A DNA stretch of 38,320 nt from a virus. The position numbers and the translations under genes were made by a program. The notes under the pieces were generated by a model, which was given only the letters and a program-made list of their open reading frames with translations, was not told where the DNA came from and did no database searches. The stretch's first letter is position 1, and the number at the start of each line of letters is the position of its first letter. Where the stretch lies: positions 1-38,320 of IMG/VR virus record IMGVR_UViG_3300032304_000709; one strand, given 5' to 3'. Below are positions 20,659 through 29,719 of the stretch, piece after piece.

Positions 20659-22272
20659 CTACCCCTTAGCACTTCTAGACTGGAACTTATAACCAATGCT
20701 ATTAATACCCCAACGCTGACCTAAAGGTCCACTGAACTCAATCTGTACTGTCCGTGCTAAACCTAGATTGTTTCCAGTAACAACAACAGAACTAACTGCG
20801 CCAGTTGACCAGTTCTCACCCCATTTACCTGTGCCCCAAATTAAACCACCAATCTCTGGTGCTTGATTTAAAGAAAAAAGTCTGCGTTCCTGATTGCTGC
20901 CTTCGGCAAAATCATGGAACACTTTAACAGAAATAGACGAAGCAATAGCGGATTCCTTTAACACAAAGTCAGGTCTGCGCCACATCTTCTTTTGAACATA
21001 GTTCCCACCATCCTGCCACTTGGTCCTGTAGTAACTAGTAAATGGTGTCAGAGTTCCACTAGTGGAATCTGACTCAGCCTCATACAAATCAACCTTAATA
21101 ACATAAGGGCTAGTGGGGTGCAACATCAACGCATAGTCATTGCCGCTACTATCGGTCCAGTCACAACCACCGATAAGTCCCTTACCGTCATGGTGTTGAA
21201 ACGCAGTGTAAACACCATCGTTAATATCTGGGTCAAGAATAAAGTTTATAGTAGCATCGGTTACAGCACCGCTAGTTTTTGAGTATGGCAAGGACAACCA
21301 GACACGCCTGTTAATCCAACTTAATGTAATGTCGTCGTTTCCATCGTTGTACACATAGTTGTTGTCAAAGATTGGTTTAAGGTTGTCAAACATATATTTA
21401 ATTGACGAACCATTATAGAAGTATATTCCATTGTTGCGTACATAAAAATATACGCCGTTTTCTGTCTGTGCTAATTGTTGTTTGCTATGGATTCCCAAGT
21501 CGCTCGATAATTCAACTATTTGAAATGTATCAGAATTATAACCAAACAACACATAAATTGCTCGTGGCTTAAATATAACTAGGTTACCATTAACAACGGA
21601 TAGCCCAGTAATACCGTTTCCACCACCGTTGACATCAATGTAGTCATCAGATGCCCAGTTCTCAGGGGCATTTTCCAAAGACCAACGCAATCTGTTGGGG
21701 TACAATACTCCAGCCTCAATAGTGTTAGCCGCAAACATTTTGTTTGCGTGCACATAAATATATTCTGCCGTAGGCATTTTACGGTAAGCATCATTAGGAT
21801 TTGTTTGCCAAGGATGAGGGTTGCTGCCAGATGCAGTTAATGCAGTAGCATAAGTGTCGGTAGTTTTCCACACATAACCACCGTTGCCGCTAGTCCCAAC
21901 AGCAATATACAGGCTGTCGCCCCATTGCGCCAAACTAGCACCATGACTATTAGAAGAAACAATAGGTGTTCCAGCACCAAAGTCCAATGTTGTAAAAACA
22001 TTGTTAGTGCACTTATAAACTCTTGTAGCAGTCTTCAGCATCAAGGTGTTGGTTGCACCATAAAATGGAAATAAGTTGCGTGGTGTCCAAGTACCAGAAA
22101 CCGCTGTAGTATTCAGGTTTTGTTGTGCACCTCGTGAAAAGACTCCACCTCGTGGGTCAATTTCAACATTAAGCATATCAGGCGATTCGTTGTTCTTTAA
22201 CTGGAATTGGTCTGCCCTAAAGTTCAAACCACCAGTAAAATCTGCAACCTGCCTAACCTTAACTTTAGCCAT
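20659..22272 (-). CDS. Tail nozzle / stabilisation protein (beta-propeller-like)
   Basis: 537 residues. The start MAKVKVRQVADFTGGLNFRA, followed by SPDMLNVEIDPRGGVFSRGA, is the typical opening of podovirus tail nozzle proteins (functional analogues of P22 gp10 and T7 gp12): a ...GGl....d......n.Esp...N.e.d..G.. pattern. The remainder is beta-rich with repeated short blades (GDSLYIAVGTSGNGGYVWK, NGNLVIFKPRAIYVLFGY). It would sit below the portal-adaptor ring and close the tail channel. The preceding gene is the adaptor and overlaps its start by 8 bases. Confidence 0.8.
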   Translation of the reverse strand: MAKVKVRQVADFTGGLNFRADQFQLKNNESPDMLNVEIDPRGGVFSRGAQQNLNTTAVSGTWTPRNLFPFYGATNTLMLKTATRVYKCTNNVFTTLDFGAGTPIVSSNSHGASLAQWGDSLYIAVGTSGNGGYVWKTTDTYATALTASGSNPHPWQTNPNDAYRKMPTAEYIYVHANKMFAANTIEAGVLYPNRLRWSLENAPENWASDDYIDVNGGGNGITGLSVVNGNLVIFKPRAIYVLFGYNSDTFQIVELSSDLGIHSKQQLAQTENGVYFYVRNNGIYFYNGSSIKYMFDNLKPIFDNNYVYNDGNDDITLSWINRRVWLSLPYSKTSGAVTDATINFILDPDINDGVYTAFQHHDGKGLIGGCDWTDSSGNDYALMLHPTSPYVIKVDLYEAESDSTSGTLTPFTSYYRTKWQDGGNYVQKKMWRRPDFVLKESAIASSISVKVFHDFAEGSNQERRLFSLNQAPEIGGLIWGTGKWGENWSTGAVSSVVVTGNNLGLARTVQIEFSGPLGQRWGINSIGYKFQSRSAKG

Positions 22273-22981
22273 TCTGGCTCAAGTTCTTTCCCATTGTTTG
22301 CATCCAACCATTAAAGGTTGGACGACCCTTTGTTTGTCCAGCGGACAAACGCATATGTGCATGACTGCTAGGTTTCTGAACATTTTTTGCAGCAAGGACA
22401 ACAGCCTCATCAAAAGATTTTTTGTATTCAGCCGCCATAACAGTATCTTCAAGGCGCTGGTAAATACGGCTGCAAGCATAATACACCAAAGCAAAATGCA
22501 GGTTTGGTGCAGCGTCAACAACATCGTCCTCGCCAACCCAATCAATAGGTTCACGATAACCACGAACTTTCAAAGTCCGAACATTGTTCGGCTTTGGAAA
22601 CAAATGAATCTGACCTTCCCAAATAGAATAAAACAACGGGTCACCGCTGGTGTCATATGACCCAACATAAGTTGTTTCAGCCATATCAAAAGGAACCATG
22701 TCCAAACTCAAACCAATACCAGATTCGTCAACAACAGAAATAATCTGGCTAATAGGGTCACTGGTGAAAGCAGCAATATTATATGCACGCTGTTCAGCGA
22801 TAGTGTTAAAAGTAAATGACTTCTCTAGAAAAACCCAACGCTTTTCCAAATCTAAAATACGGTAATAACCGTCACGGAGATACAAGTTCAATAGTGAATC
22901 TGGCAAGTCCTCAACATCAAGGTCGGTAATATCACGGACGGTATTGCGCAAATCTGCTGCCGTCATAGTTTGATAAGCCAT
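22265..22981 (-). CDS. Head-tail adaptor / connector protein
   Basis: 238 residues: MAYQTMTAADLRNTVRDITD, then DLPDSLLNLYLRDGYYRILD, a helical opening characteristic of phage adaptor proteins (like P22 gp4 or phage gp6-type connectors), followed by a beta-rich middle (IWEGQIHLFPKP, LKVRGYREP) and a helical part near residues 155-195 (LVYYACSRIYQRLED). It would attach under the portal ring and join the nozzle encoded next. The start shares its bases with the previous stop. Confidence 0.75.
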   Translation of the reverse strand: MAYQTMTAADLRNTVRDITDLDVEDLPDSLLNLYLRDGYYRILDLEKRWVFLEKSFTFNTIAEQRAYNIAAFTSDPISQIISVVDESGIGLSLDMVPFDMAETTYVGSYDTSGDPLFYSIWEGQIHLFPKPNNVRTLKVRGYREPIDWVGEDDVVDAAPNLHFALVYYACSRIYQRLEDTVMAAEYKKSFDEAVVLAAKNVQKPSSHAHMRLSAGQTKGRPTFNGWMQTMGKNLSQNG

Positions 22982-23232
22982 TAGATACCTTCTTCAATCC
23001 GTTCAGCAACCTGTTCTAAACTTTTTGATTGCTTCAAATGACCTGCGCACAGTTCTTGTCCACGCACCTTATTAGCGCCACAGGTGTCATCATTGCCACT
23101 GCATTTGTCGCCACGCCCCACATAAGGGGCGCTGGCAGTCGCTATACGGGCATCAGCCGTAGGAGCCAGTCTTTGGTCGTAAGCAGGACGACCATACAAG
23201 GAGTAAGCGGGAACAGAGTTATTTGCCATCAT
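22981..23232 (-). CDS. 83-residue protein with compact Cys/His zinc motif
   Basis: GRGDKCSGNDDTCGANKVRG, then QELCAGHLKQS contains three Cys and one His (C-x5-C-x8-C-x2-H), a likely small zinc knot. Similar short proteins occur in head-connector regions of aquatic phages from memory. Starts at 23232 or 23229 (two adjacent Met). An AGGGAACA element is 11-14 bases upstream rather than a standard ribosome site. The role may be capsid or connector assembly, by context. Confidence 0.6.
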   Translation of the reverse strand: MMANNSVPAYSLYGRPAYDQRLAPTADARIATASAPYVGRGDKCSGNDDTCGANKVRGQELCAGHLKQSKSLEQVAERIEEGI

Positions 23233-23243
23233 AATAGGCTATT

Positions 23244-23251
23244 TGTTCCCT
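23244..23251 (-). repeat. AGGGAACA element before the gene at 23232
   Basis: AGGGAACA on the minus strand, 11 bases before ATG 23232, overlapping the stop of the previous gene by one base. There is no closer strong ribosome site (only AATAGCCTATT intervenes). Confidence 0.5.
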
Positions 23252-23931
23252 TATGGGAGTAAATCAGCCATAGGGGTGTTAATAACATCCCAAACAGCAG
23301 AAGCAGGAGTACCAACATACTTCTGCAAAATCTTACGAGTTTTAGGGTCAATAGACCCAGCCCCATAAAGCCCAGCGCCTTGCAAAACCTTAGGAATAGT
23401 ACCCTTAGGCAAACCGCCCATCATTCCCAAAGCCTTCATACTACCCGTATAAGTTAAAGGCACATTAATAATATCCATAGCAGAACCCCTGCCACGCAAA
23501 AGCCTATCAATGCCACCAGCAGCCAGAAGTTCTCCAACATTTGTCCCCGCTATTTCTGATGCCTTTTTTCCTGCTCCAGAAATAGTATTCATAACAGGAG
23601 CCAATGACCTAGATAAAGGGTCAGAACCACCATAACTAGGTTTAGGTGCAGCACTTAATGCTGCACTCTTATCTGGACTACCAACAAGAATCTTTTCCAA
23701 AGCAGCACGCCTATCTACACCTTTAGACTTAACATTATCCAGTCCTTTAGAGTAATCAACGATAGTTCCAAAACCACCTTCAATATTACCCAAAACCTCT
23801 GGACTTAATACTTGGCGAACACTCCAAGGATTAACACCTTTAGGTGTTCCAGCGGAAGGTGAGGGAGGCGGGACCTCCCGCTGGAACGGAACAGTCTTTT
23901 TAGATGTTTCAGGCTTCTTAAATCTAGGCAT
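23251..23931 (-). CDS. Hypothetical head-region protein, 226 residues
   Basis: A Lys/Pro-rich N-terminus (MPRFKKPETSKKTVPFQREV, PPPSPSAGTPKG) is followed by a Gly/Ala-rich central part with helices (APVMNTISGAGKKASEIAG, NVGELLAAGGIDRLLRGRG) and a hydrophobic C-terminal region. It could be an internal or membrane-active virion protein; no family is recognised. It lies between two helical proteins and the connector genes, all overlapping or abutting, so it is probably part of the particle. Confidence 0.55.
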   Translation of the reverse strand: MPRFKKPETSKKTVPFQREVPPPSPSAGTPKGVNPWSVRQVLSPEVLGNIEGGFGTIVDYSKGLDNVKSKGVDRRAALEKILVGSPDKSAALSAAPKPSYGGSDPLSRSLAPVMNTISGAGKKASEIAGTNVGELLAAGGIDRLLRGRGSAMDIINVPLTYTGSMKALGMMGGLPKGTIPKVLQGAGLYGAGSIDPKTRKILQKYVGTPASAVWDVINTPMADLLP

Positions 23932-25331
23932 TACTTCTTAACAAGGACAAGTTTGCCGCTAGCATCACGAGTCCACTTACGACCCTTAAGTTGAGACTCT
24001 GGAACATCAGCAGAAACATACTGAGTAGAACCACCTTCACCAGCCTTGGTGGTAAAACCTTTACCATATTTCTTTTCCAACGCTGCTTGTTGTTGACCTT
24101 CAAGTTGTTGCTTGCTAATCCGACCAGCCTTAGAGTTATACTCCGCTGCTTCCATTTGAGCCTTAGTTACAGCCTCACCAGAAATTTTAGGAACATCCTT
24201 AAGGAGTTCCAAATAACGGTCCTTGGTAATAACTCCACGCTGGTAATCTTTAGTAATTTGTTTTAAAGCATCCTTAGCGGCTGGACTAGCGTTCTTGTTA
24301 GCAGCCTCCAAAGCACCACGAATAACACCTTCTTCTTGTTGCGCACGCAACTTAGCAGAACTATCCGTTACCTCATATTGTTTTGTAACAGCCTCATTAA
24401 GTTTTTCATCAGCAGTCTTAGCAGGTTTAGTTGTACCATCACCAGCCTCAGCAACATCTTTGGCTTGGAACTTCTTTTCCTGAGTAATACGCAAGTTTCG
24501 TTCTGCACGAGTTTCCCATTTAGGAACATTCATCTTCTTACCATCAACAATAATTTCCTCGGTAACCTGCTTGCCTTCATCATCTAAAATAGGCAACAAA
24601 TTCTCGTCCTTTGCCATACGAGTCAACTTCTCCAAGAACGACTCGGATTCGCCAAGGCGTTCAGCCTTGCCCTTTTGGGTAACCAAAGCAGTCTTGATAC
24701 CAGACATACGGGCTTCATCAGGAGTTAACTTACTAATGTTTTCAACACGAGTCTTAGTTGACTTAGCAGAAGTTTCAGCAGCCTTAGTCATCTGTTCCGT
24801 AATTTCAGTAGTCTTACTAGAAATTAAAGACTTGACTTGTTCACGACTCAAAGGAGTACCAGCATCCTGAGCCTCTTTAACCGCCTTAAGAACAGCATCC
24901 TCAACACGCTTAATAATAGCGTTTTCGCTAACATCAAAACCAGAACCATACATCTTGTTAATCTGCGATGCAAGACCAGCCTGACCAAACTTGGTCTTCA
25001 TGGTTTCGTTCATCGTCTTATTGATGATGTCTTCGGTTTCTGTTACATTCGCTAGTTTTTCTTCTGCTTTTTTCCTTGCGGCAGCATCCGCAGAAGCAAT
25101 CTTATTTTCAGCATTTTTAGAAGCATTATAAGCAGACCTTTCCTTGCTGGACATTTTGGCTAATTCAAAAGCCGATGGCTCTTTCTTTGCCGCAGTTTTT
25201 GCAGCATCGTCAGCCTTGGAAGCACCACCATCAACAGCCTTAGCAACCTTGGCAATAACTTCCTCAATCTCATCAGCAGCCTTACCAGCAGCCTTAAGGC
25301 TTGCCCTAAGGATATCGTCCCACGCTGCCAT
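23931..25331 (-). CDS. Long coiled-coil Lys/Ala-rich virion-region protein, 466 residues
   Basis: Nearly all helical and highly charged (AKMSSKERSAYNASKNAENK, KKAEEKLANVTETEDIINKT), with a basic C-terminus (RDASGKLVLVKK). The first 25 residues (MAAWDDILRASLKAAGKAAD) resemble the start of the neighbouring protein encoded at 25846. No enzyme motif is visible. Its place between the capsid gene and the connector suggests an internal capsid or scaffold-like component. The start codon overlaps the stop of the preceding gene. Confidence 0.55.
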   Translation of the reverse strand: MAAWDDILRASLKAAGKAADEIEEVIAKVAKAVDGGASKADDAAKTAAKKEPSAFELAKMSSKERSAYNASKNAENKIASADAAARKKAEEKLANVTETEDIINKTMNETMKTKFGQAGLASQINKMYGSGFDVSENAIIKRVEDAVLKAVKEAQDAGTPLSREQVKSLISSKTTEITEQMTKAAETSAKSTKTRVENISKLTPDEARMSGIKTALVTQKGKAERLGESESFLEKLTRMAKDENLLPILDDEGKQVTEEIIVDGKKMNVPKWETRAERNLRITQEKKFQAKDVAEAGDGTTKPAKTADEKLNEAVTKQYEVTDSSAKLRAQQEEGVIRGALEAANKNASPAAKDALKQITKDYQRGVITKDRYLELLKDVPKISGEAVTKAQMEAAEYNSKAGRISKQQLEGQQQAALEKKYGKGFTTKAGEGGSTQYVSADVPESQLKGRKWTRDASGKLVLVKK

Positions 25332-25846
25332 TACTTATCGCCTTTCTTAAGGTTATCAAAATATTCTTTACGCTTAGCAGCCGCTGCACGGCGTGCTTCA
25401 GGAGTACGGGTTTCCGCATGTGCAGCCTTATTAAGTGCTTTCTTTTCTGTCCGTGGTCTTGGCAACTGTGATGTATTGTAAGCATGGACAGTCTTGTTGC
25501 GGATACTGGTAAGTTCTTTGTCTTTCAAAGCATCATATTCTTCTTTGCTAAGAATATCAGAAAACTTTGTTGGCTCTCCAGCATGGATTTGTTCATCAAA
25601 TCCAATGCGAGGCGGTTTTGTTTTTTTCATTGCGGCAGTAATCTTTTCAGCCGCTGGCAAAGGTTTTCCCTCTTCAACCAACCTAGGTGTGACACTTGGA
25701 GTTTTAGGTGGTGCAACTTCATCTACGACTTTGGCGGCTTCGTCCGTGCTTTCGCTCGTCAATCGTGCAAGTGTTTTTGCGATGTCGTCAACAGATGTGC
25801 CTGCCTCAACCATTGCTTTAATAATATCATCAAAAGGTAACTTCAC
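25331..25846 (-). CDS. Charged helical protein sharing its N-terminus with the next gene product
   Basis: 171 residues from a GTG at 25846 with TGGAG upstream. The start MKLPFDDIIKAMVEAGTSVD, then DIAKTLARL parallels the opening of the 466-residue protein encoded next (FDDIIKAMVEAG against WDDILRASLKAA). A Pro/Lys-rich middle and an Arg/Ala/Lys-rich tail (RRAAAAKRKEYFDNLKKGDK) follow. Probable internal head protein; the shared N-terminal helix could direct both into the capsid. Family unknown. Confidence 0.55.
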   Translation of the reverse strand: MKLPFDDIIKAMVEAGTSVDDIAKTLARLTSESTDEAAKVVDEVAPPKTPSVTPRLVEEGKPLPAAEKITAAMKKTKPPRIGFDEQIHAGEPTKFSDILSKEEYDALKDKELTSIRNKTVHAYNTSQLPRPRTEKKALNKAAHAETRTPEARRAAAAKRKEYFDNLKKGDK

Positions 25847-25864
25847 CGTAACTCCATCTTAACT

Positions 25865-25911
25865 TAAAATAGAAATATGGCGGAGGGAATTTCTGTTCCC
25901 CCCGCCATATT
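25865..25911 (-). terminator. Intrinsic terminator-like hairpin after the capsid gene
   Basis: On the plus strand, 25874-25889 and 25896-25911 are reverse complements over 16 bases with one mismatch (arms AATATGGCGGAGGGAA and TTCCCCCCGCCATATT), with a 6-base loop. Read on the minus strand, the stem is followed by TTCTATTTTA. It lies between the capsid stop (25933) and the next start (25846), where partial termination would raise capsid mRNA over downstream genes. Confidence 0.7.
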
Positions 25912-25932
25912 GATTTACTGACCTAACTACAA

Positions 25933-26871
25933 TTATGCAGTCTTAGCGGTCAACTTGCCTTGCTTCTTGCGGTTGCGGCAGGTAAGGTTACCGTAGCACA
26001 TGATGAGTGCGTAACGAGCGTCCAAGTTTTCTGGACGAACGAACTCAGTCTGCTGGAACCACTTGCCTGAGTGACCTACGAGGCTGAGGTACTTACTGTT
26101 GATGAAGAACATCGTGCCAGCAGGAGCAGCAGTGTCGTACACAACTGGAGCAGCCTTGAACAACAGGTTCTGGAATCCAGCGTCTGCGGTCTTGCTGTCG
26201 GTGTAACGCAACTGTGGTTGCAGCAATGCTTCATACTTTTCAAACAATGCACGGGTTGTCAAAACCATGTCTGGGTGGTCATTACCAACCGACACGGTGT
26301 TGTAAGCAGTTGCCATTTGTGCGAGGGTCAAAGCACCTGCGGTGTTTTCCTCGTACGAACGCCAGTACTCGTTACCTGCGGTTGCCGAGTTAATTCCACC
26401 AACAGAGTTACCTGATTCAACGATGTTTCCAAGACCGTTCCAGTCTTTTCCACTGTTGCCAGTTCCGTCTGCGAAGAACATCGTGTTGAAACCTTCACGC
26501 ATTGACTCTTCAGCCTGCATGATTTTTGCTTCCAACAAGTTGATGATTTCTTGTTCACCGTTGTTCTTGGCTTCTTCAATACCGCTGATTGCGATAGATG
26601 CAGCGTACTGCTTCCATTCGTATTCAGCAGCCGTGATACCAGTTTGTGCTGTTAGCGCAATGGTGTCGTAGCCTGAGTACGATGCAACGGTTGAGTTCTG
26701 ACCGTAGATGAGTGGTTCAACAATTTTGGTACCGCCGTTAAGCATACGAATACGACCCTTTTGCATGAGGTGGTTCGTAAGTACACGGTCGGTGAACACA
26801 TTGTCCGTGAGTTGGTCACGATAGTTTGCGAGCGTTGTACTGAGCAACGCATCAAAGTTTGGGTTTGACAT
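25933..26871 (-). CDS. Major capsid protein
   Basis: 312 residues. It follows the scaffold gene and precedes a terminator, the usual situation of the capsid gene. The N-terminus MSNPNFDALLSTTLANYRDQ, then NRVLTNHLMQKGRIRMLNGG-like wording (exactly VLTNHLMQKGRIRMLNGG), a middle rich in surface loops (GTGNSGKDWNGLGNIVESG) and VLTTRALFEKYEALLQPQLR near residue 205 are typical of HK97-fold capsid proteins of phages with separate scaffolds. GTMFFINSKYLSLVGHSGKW near the C-terminus matches the conserved P-domain strand. A good AAAGGAAA ribosome site precedes ATG 26871. Confidence 0.88.
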   Translation of the reverse strand: MSNPNFDALLSTTLANYRDQLTDNVFTDRVLTNHLMQKGRIRMLNGGTKIVEPLIYGQNSTVASYSGYDTIALTAQTGITAAEYEWKQYAASIAISGIEEAKNNGEQEIINLLEAKIMQAEESMREGFNTMFFADGTGNSGKDWNGLGNIVESGNSVGGINSATAGNEYWRSYEENTAGALTLAQMATAYNTVSVGNDHPDMVLTTRALFEKYEALLQPQLRYTDSKTADAGFQNLLFKAAPVVYDTAAPAGTMFFINSKYLSLVGHSGKWFQQTEFVRPENLDARYALIMCYGNLTCRNRKKQGKLTAKTA

Positions 26872-26906
26872 TATTTTCCTTTTAGAAAACTAGGGGGTTT
26901 AGATTT

Positions 26907-27695
26907 TTAGTTTGCACCCATTTGACGCTTAGCGGCAGCCCAAGCCTCAGCAATTGAAGTAATTGGTTCAAACGAATCACTTGTCGTACTAGCGGTAGCA
27001 GAACTGCCACCATTAATAACACTGGCTAAACGCTTTGATTCCAACACAGATTCTTCAATCTGTTGTTGGCGTTCTCGTCCGAGTTTAGCCATTCTTGCTT
27101 CGTTCACCATTTTATCAAATGCCAACTGCTTATAGATGCCTTCTAAATCTGTTGTATTTCGCTGCAATGCGACTTGTACAACTTCCTTAACATCAAAGTC
27201 AGGATACATGTCTTGCAAACCAGCAATTTCTCTTTCAATCTGTTGCTGACTTTTCTCTTCTTCAAACTGTGCTATGCGCCTATCCAGTTCCCTGTACTTC
27301 TTTTCTACAGGGTCAAGATATTCTTCCTCTTCAGCCATCATTTCAGCAGCAGCCTTTTGGCTGATGCCATAATGTTGACTCAAAAGTTCCAGCGTTGATG
27401 CAGGGTCGGAATCCAAAGCCGCTTGAAGCGCAGTAGCAAATTGAACTTGTTCTCTCTGCTGACTGAGTTCTTGCGTCTTACGGGTATAATCTGCTTGACG
27501 CTGGTAACCAGCGATAGCCTCAGATAAAGGAACTTGCAATTCCTCACCATCCAGTTTGACTGGCACTCTATAACTAGAGTACTCGTCAATTGACAAGACG
27601 GGTGTATCGGGTGCTTCTGTATGACCGTTATCGTACTCGGTTGACCCAACTTCTACGGGTTCCATTCCATCAAACGATGTGAGTTCGTCACTCAT
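26907..27695 (-). CDS. Scaffolding protein
   Basis: 262 residues, acidic and helical, between portal and capsid genes. YRVPVKLDGEELQVPLSEAI, then AGYQRQADYTRKTQELSQQR (about residues 43-83) is the common pattern of phage scaffolding proteins, followed by an extended coiled coil (PVEKKYRELDRRIAQFEEEK) and a C-terminal helix (EAWAAAKRQMGAN) suited to capsid binding. No protease motif was seen. TAGGAG precedes the ATG. Confidence 0.85.
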   Translation of the reverse strand: MSDELTSFDGMEPVEVGSTEYDNGHTEAPDTPVLSIDEYSSYRVPVKLDGEELQVPLSEAIAGYQRQADYTRKTQELSQQREQVQFATALQAALDSDPASTLELLSQHYGISQKAAAEMMAEEEEYLDPVEKKYRELDRRIAQFEEEKSQQQIEREIAGLQDMYPDFDVKEVVQVALQRNTTDLEGIYKQLAFDKMVNEARMAKLGRERQQQIEESVLESKRLASVINGGSSATASTTSDSFEPITSIAEAWAAAKRQMGAN

Positions 27696-27754
27696 TATGT
27701 ATTTTTTCTCCTAGAGTCCTATAATGGTTGCTCTATATATAATATGGGCGTTCC

Positions 27755-29515
27755 CTACGCCATAGGAGGCGCTGCTTGTCCTTGCTGTAGCATTGCTTGG
27801 ATTTCTGGTGGAAGACCGCTTGTAGGGCTTCCAGACGGCGCTGGAGCGCCTTCTGGCGGCATACCCGCTGGCATTGTACCTTCAGGTCCAGCAGGGACAG
27901 GAGGGGGTGCTTGTTGAATAAACTCATCAGGGTTCTTTACCCCGAAACCGAACTGCAACACATAGGCTGCAAGTTTCTGCATGTTAACGATACCAGCACC
28001 AGCAAACGGTGCCATAGCGTCAACCATCTGCAACGCCATCTGTCGCTTAAACGATTCGTTATGCGGCTGAGTAGAACCAGCCGCTACTTCAAAGTCAAAG
28101 TCACCAGCCAAATAGTCACGGTCAAAAGTGACCCACATTGGTTCGCCATCTTTGCCAGTTACACGAGCAACCTGCTCACCAGTCATAAATTGTTGAGCGA
28201 GTTGCATCATACGGCGACCAACCTCAGCGATGGCTTGTTCAACAACAGCCAACTTGTCCGAAGTTCGTGCGTTGGCAGCATCCTGCAACAATGACGATTC
28301 TGTAGCCGTGCGGCGAATTTCTGATACCGCACCACGCTGGAATTCTGACACGCCAGAAATACGGTCAATGTCACCAATAATTAAACTTGATTGGTTGTAG
28401 AATTCTGGTGGGTTAATTACGGCAGGGAAAGCGGTAACTACACCACCCAATGCTTCATCAGAGACAACTGGAACCATAACATTGTCCTCGTCTGATTCCA
28501 ATGCTGAACGACCCAACTGGTCAAACGCTGATTCCTTGTACAAATATTTGCGGCTAAACTTTTTGCGATGATTCATCATCTGCGAACGAGTCTCATTTAG
28601 TTCTCGTTGCAATGGTTCAATTGATTCCAAATCACCAATAGGATAGAACATGTCTGGAATGTCATAGTTACGAATCATAACAAATGGTTGACCAAATGAG
28701 TACGGCATTTTCATTGGCTTAACCAAAAACTGGTCTGCTGTTTCACAAAAGATTGACATTGTTCCACCAACGATGTCGTAGAATTCCCAAATTTCTGCAT
28801 AACCCACATTTTTGTCATGCACCTTTTTTCGGCTTGGGTCATCAGAGTATTTGCTTACAGCCATAACCTGAACTTTGTCACGGGCTGCTTTAATATAACG
28901 CTTATCGTTTTTAATTTCGCTAATAGGACGACGGATTCGTTGCGCAATCCATTTGATGTCACTCATACTTGTTGCATCTGGGTCAACAAACACATCATGT
29001 GGGGATACCCGTTCTGCGAACGGGGCATCCTCACGAATAACCAGATTGCTTGTTTCTTTGCCACCTTCAATTGCGGCATCTGAAAACTCTTCGTCTTCCA
29101 TTGACATCGCTTCTTCTTCTACGAAACGATAACCAACCTTAACCCAGCCGTGACCGAATGTTAGCATGTCTTTTACTGCACGGCGGAACTGTGTGCGAAT
29201 GTCACGCTTCTTCCACCAATAGTTTACAACGGCTTCGGCAATGACAGCATTAGCAGCATTATCTGGGCTAACTGCATTAACCGTAATCTTAGGGTAGTTA
29301 ACCGAAATGCTAGGTGAAATAACATTCACAGTTGAGAAAGCAATGTTAACCAACATCTGGTCTTCATTCTTATAGTCGTCAAAATGACGACCACGATACA
29401 TGTCTTTTAGTCGTTGCCATGTAGCGTCATAACCATCATCTTTACGCCATTTGCGACTTGACTCAATCGCCATCTTTTGTTTCTTGAGATAATCTCCCAA
29501 ATTTCTGCGTGCCAC
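27755..29515 (-). CDS. Portal protein
   Basis: 586 residues from a GTG at 29515, which overlaps the previous stop (TAGTG) and has AAGGAC upstream. The order is portal-like: an N-terminal helical part (KWRKDDGYDATWQRLKDMYR), NIAFSTVNVISPSISVNYPK near residue 60, RAVKDMLTFGHGWVKVGYRF at about 110-130, then clip, wing and stem helices (DIERISGVSEFQRGA-like segment reads IDRISGVSEFQRGAVSEI). The C-terminal 70 residues are Pro/Gly/Ala-rich (PPPVPAGPEGTMPAGMPPEG) and probably flexible inside the crown. It would form the dodecameric vertex that binds TerL and the adaptor. Confidence 0.88.
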   Translation of the reverse strand: MARRNLGDYLKKQKMAIESSRKWRKDDGYDATWQRLKDMYRGRHFDDYKNEDQMLVNIAFSTVNVISPSISVNYPKITVNAVSPDNAANAVIAEAVVNYWWKKRDIRTQFRRAVKDMLTFGHGWVKVGYRFVEEEAMSMEDEEFSDAAIEGGKETSNLVIREDAPFAERVSPHDVFVDPDATSMSDIKWIAQRIRRPISEIKNDKRYIKAARDKVQVMAVSKYSDDPSRKKVHDKNVGYAEIWEFYDIVGGTMSIFCETADQFLVKPMKMPYSFGQPFVMIRNYDIPDMFYPIGDLESIEPLQRELNETRSQMMNHRKKFSRKYLYKESAFDQLGRSALESDEDNVMVPVVSDEALGGVVTAFPAVINPPEFYNQSSLIIGDIDRISGVSEFQRGAVSEIRRTATESSLLQDAANARTSDKLAVVEQAIAEVGRRMMQLAQQFMTGEQVARVTGKDGEPMWVTFDRDYLAGDFDFEVAAGSTQPHNESFKRQMALQMVDAMAPFAGAGIVNMQKLAAYVLQFGFGVKNPDEFIQQAPPPVPAGPEGTMPAGMPPEGAPAPSGSPTSGLPPEIQAMLQQGQAAPPMA

Positions 29516-29718
29516 TATTCTGCGTCCTTTTGTCCCTCATGCCAACCGATATGGTTGTCCAATTTGCTACCTATTTTGTCCACCTTATTGCCTATTGTGC
29601 GCAATAAAATTCTGCCCTCCGCATGTTGTTCGGTATTCTCTTTACGCAACTTCTGTAATACCACCACTACTGGACCTGTGATTACAGCAACGATTATGGG
29701 AACCCAAACTTGTGACAT
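29515..29718 (-). CDS. DUF2746-like single-span membrane protein
   Basis: 67 residues. The N-terminal span (VWVPIIVAVITGPVVVVL) is followed by a helical tail with LRKENTEQHAEGRILLRTIG, then KLDNHIGWHEG, matching small phage proteins with a QH......L..I...V..I...LD.H..WH pattern that I associate with DUF2746. The family is common in phages of Actinobacteria and is sometimes suggested to be holin-like, without proof. It is coupled to the portal gene through TAGTG. Confidence 0.65.
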   Translation of the reverse strand: MSQVWVPIIVAVITGPVVVVLQKLRKENTEQHAEGRILLRTIGNKVDKIGSKLDNHIGWHEGQKDAE

Positions 29719-29719
29719 A

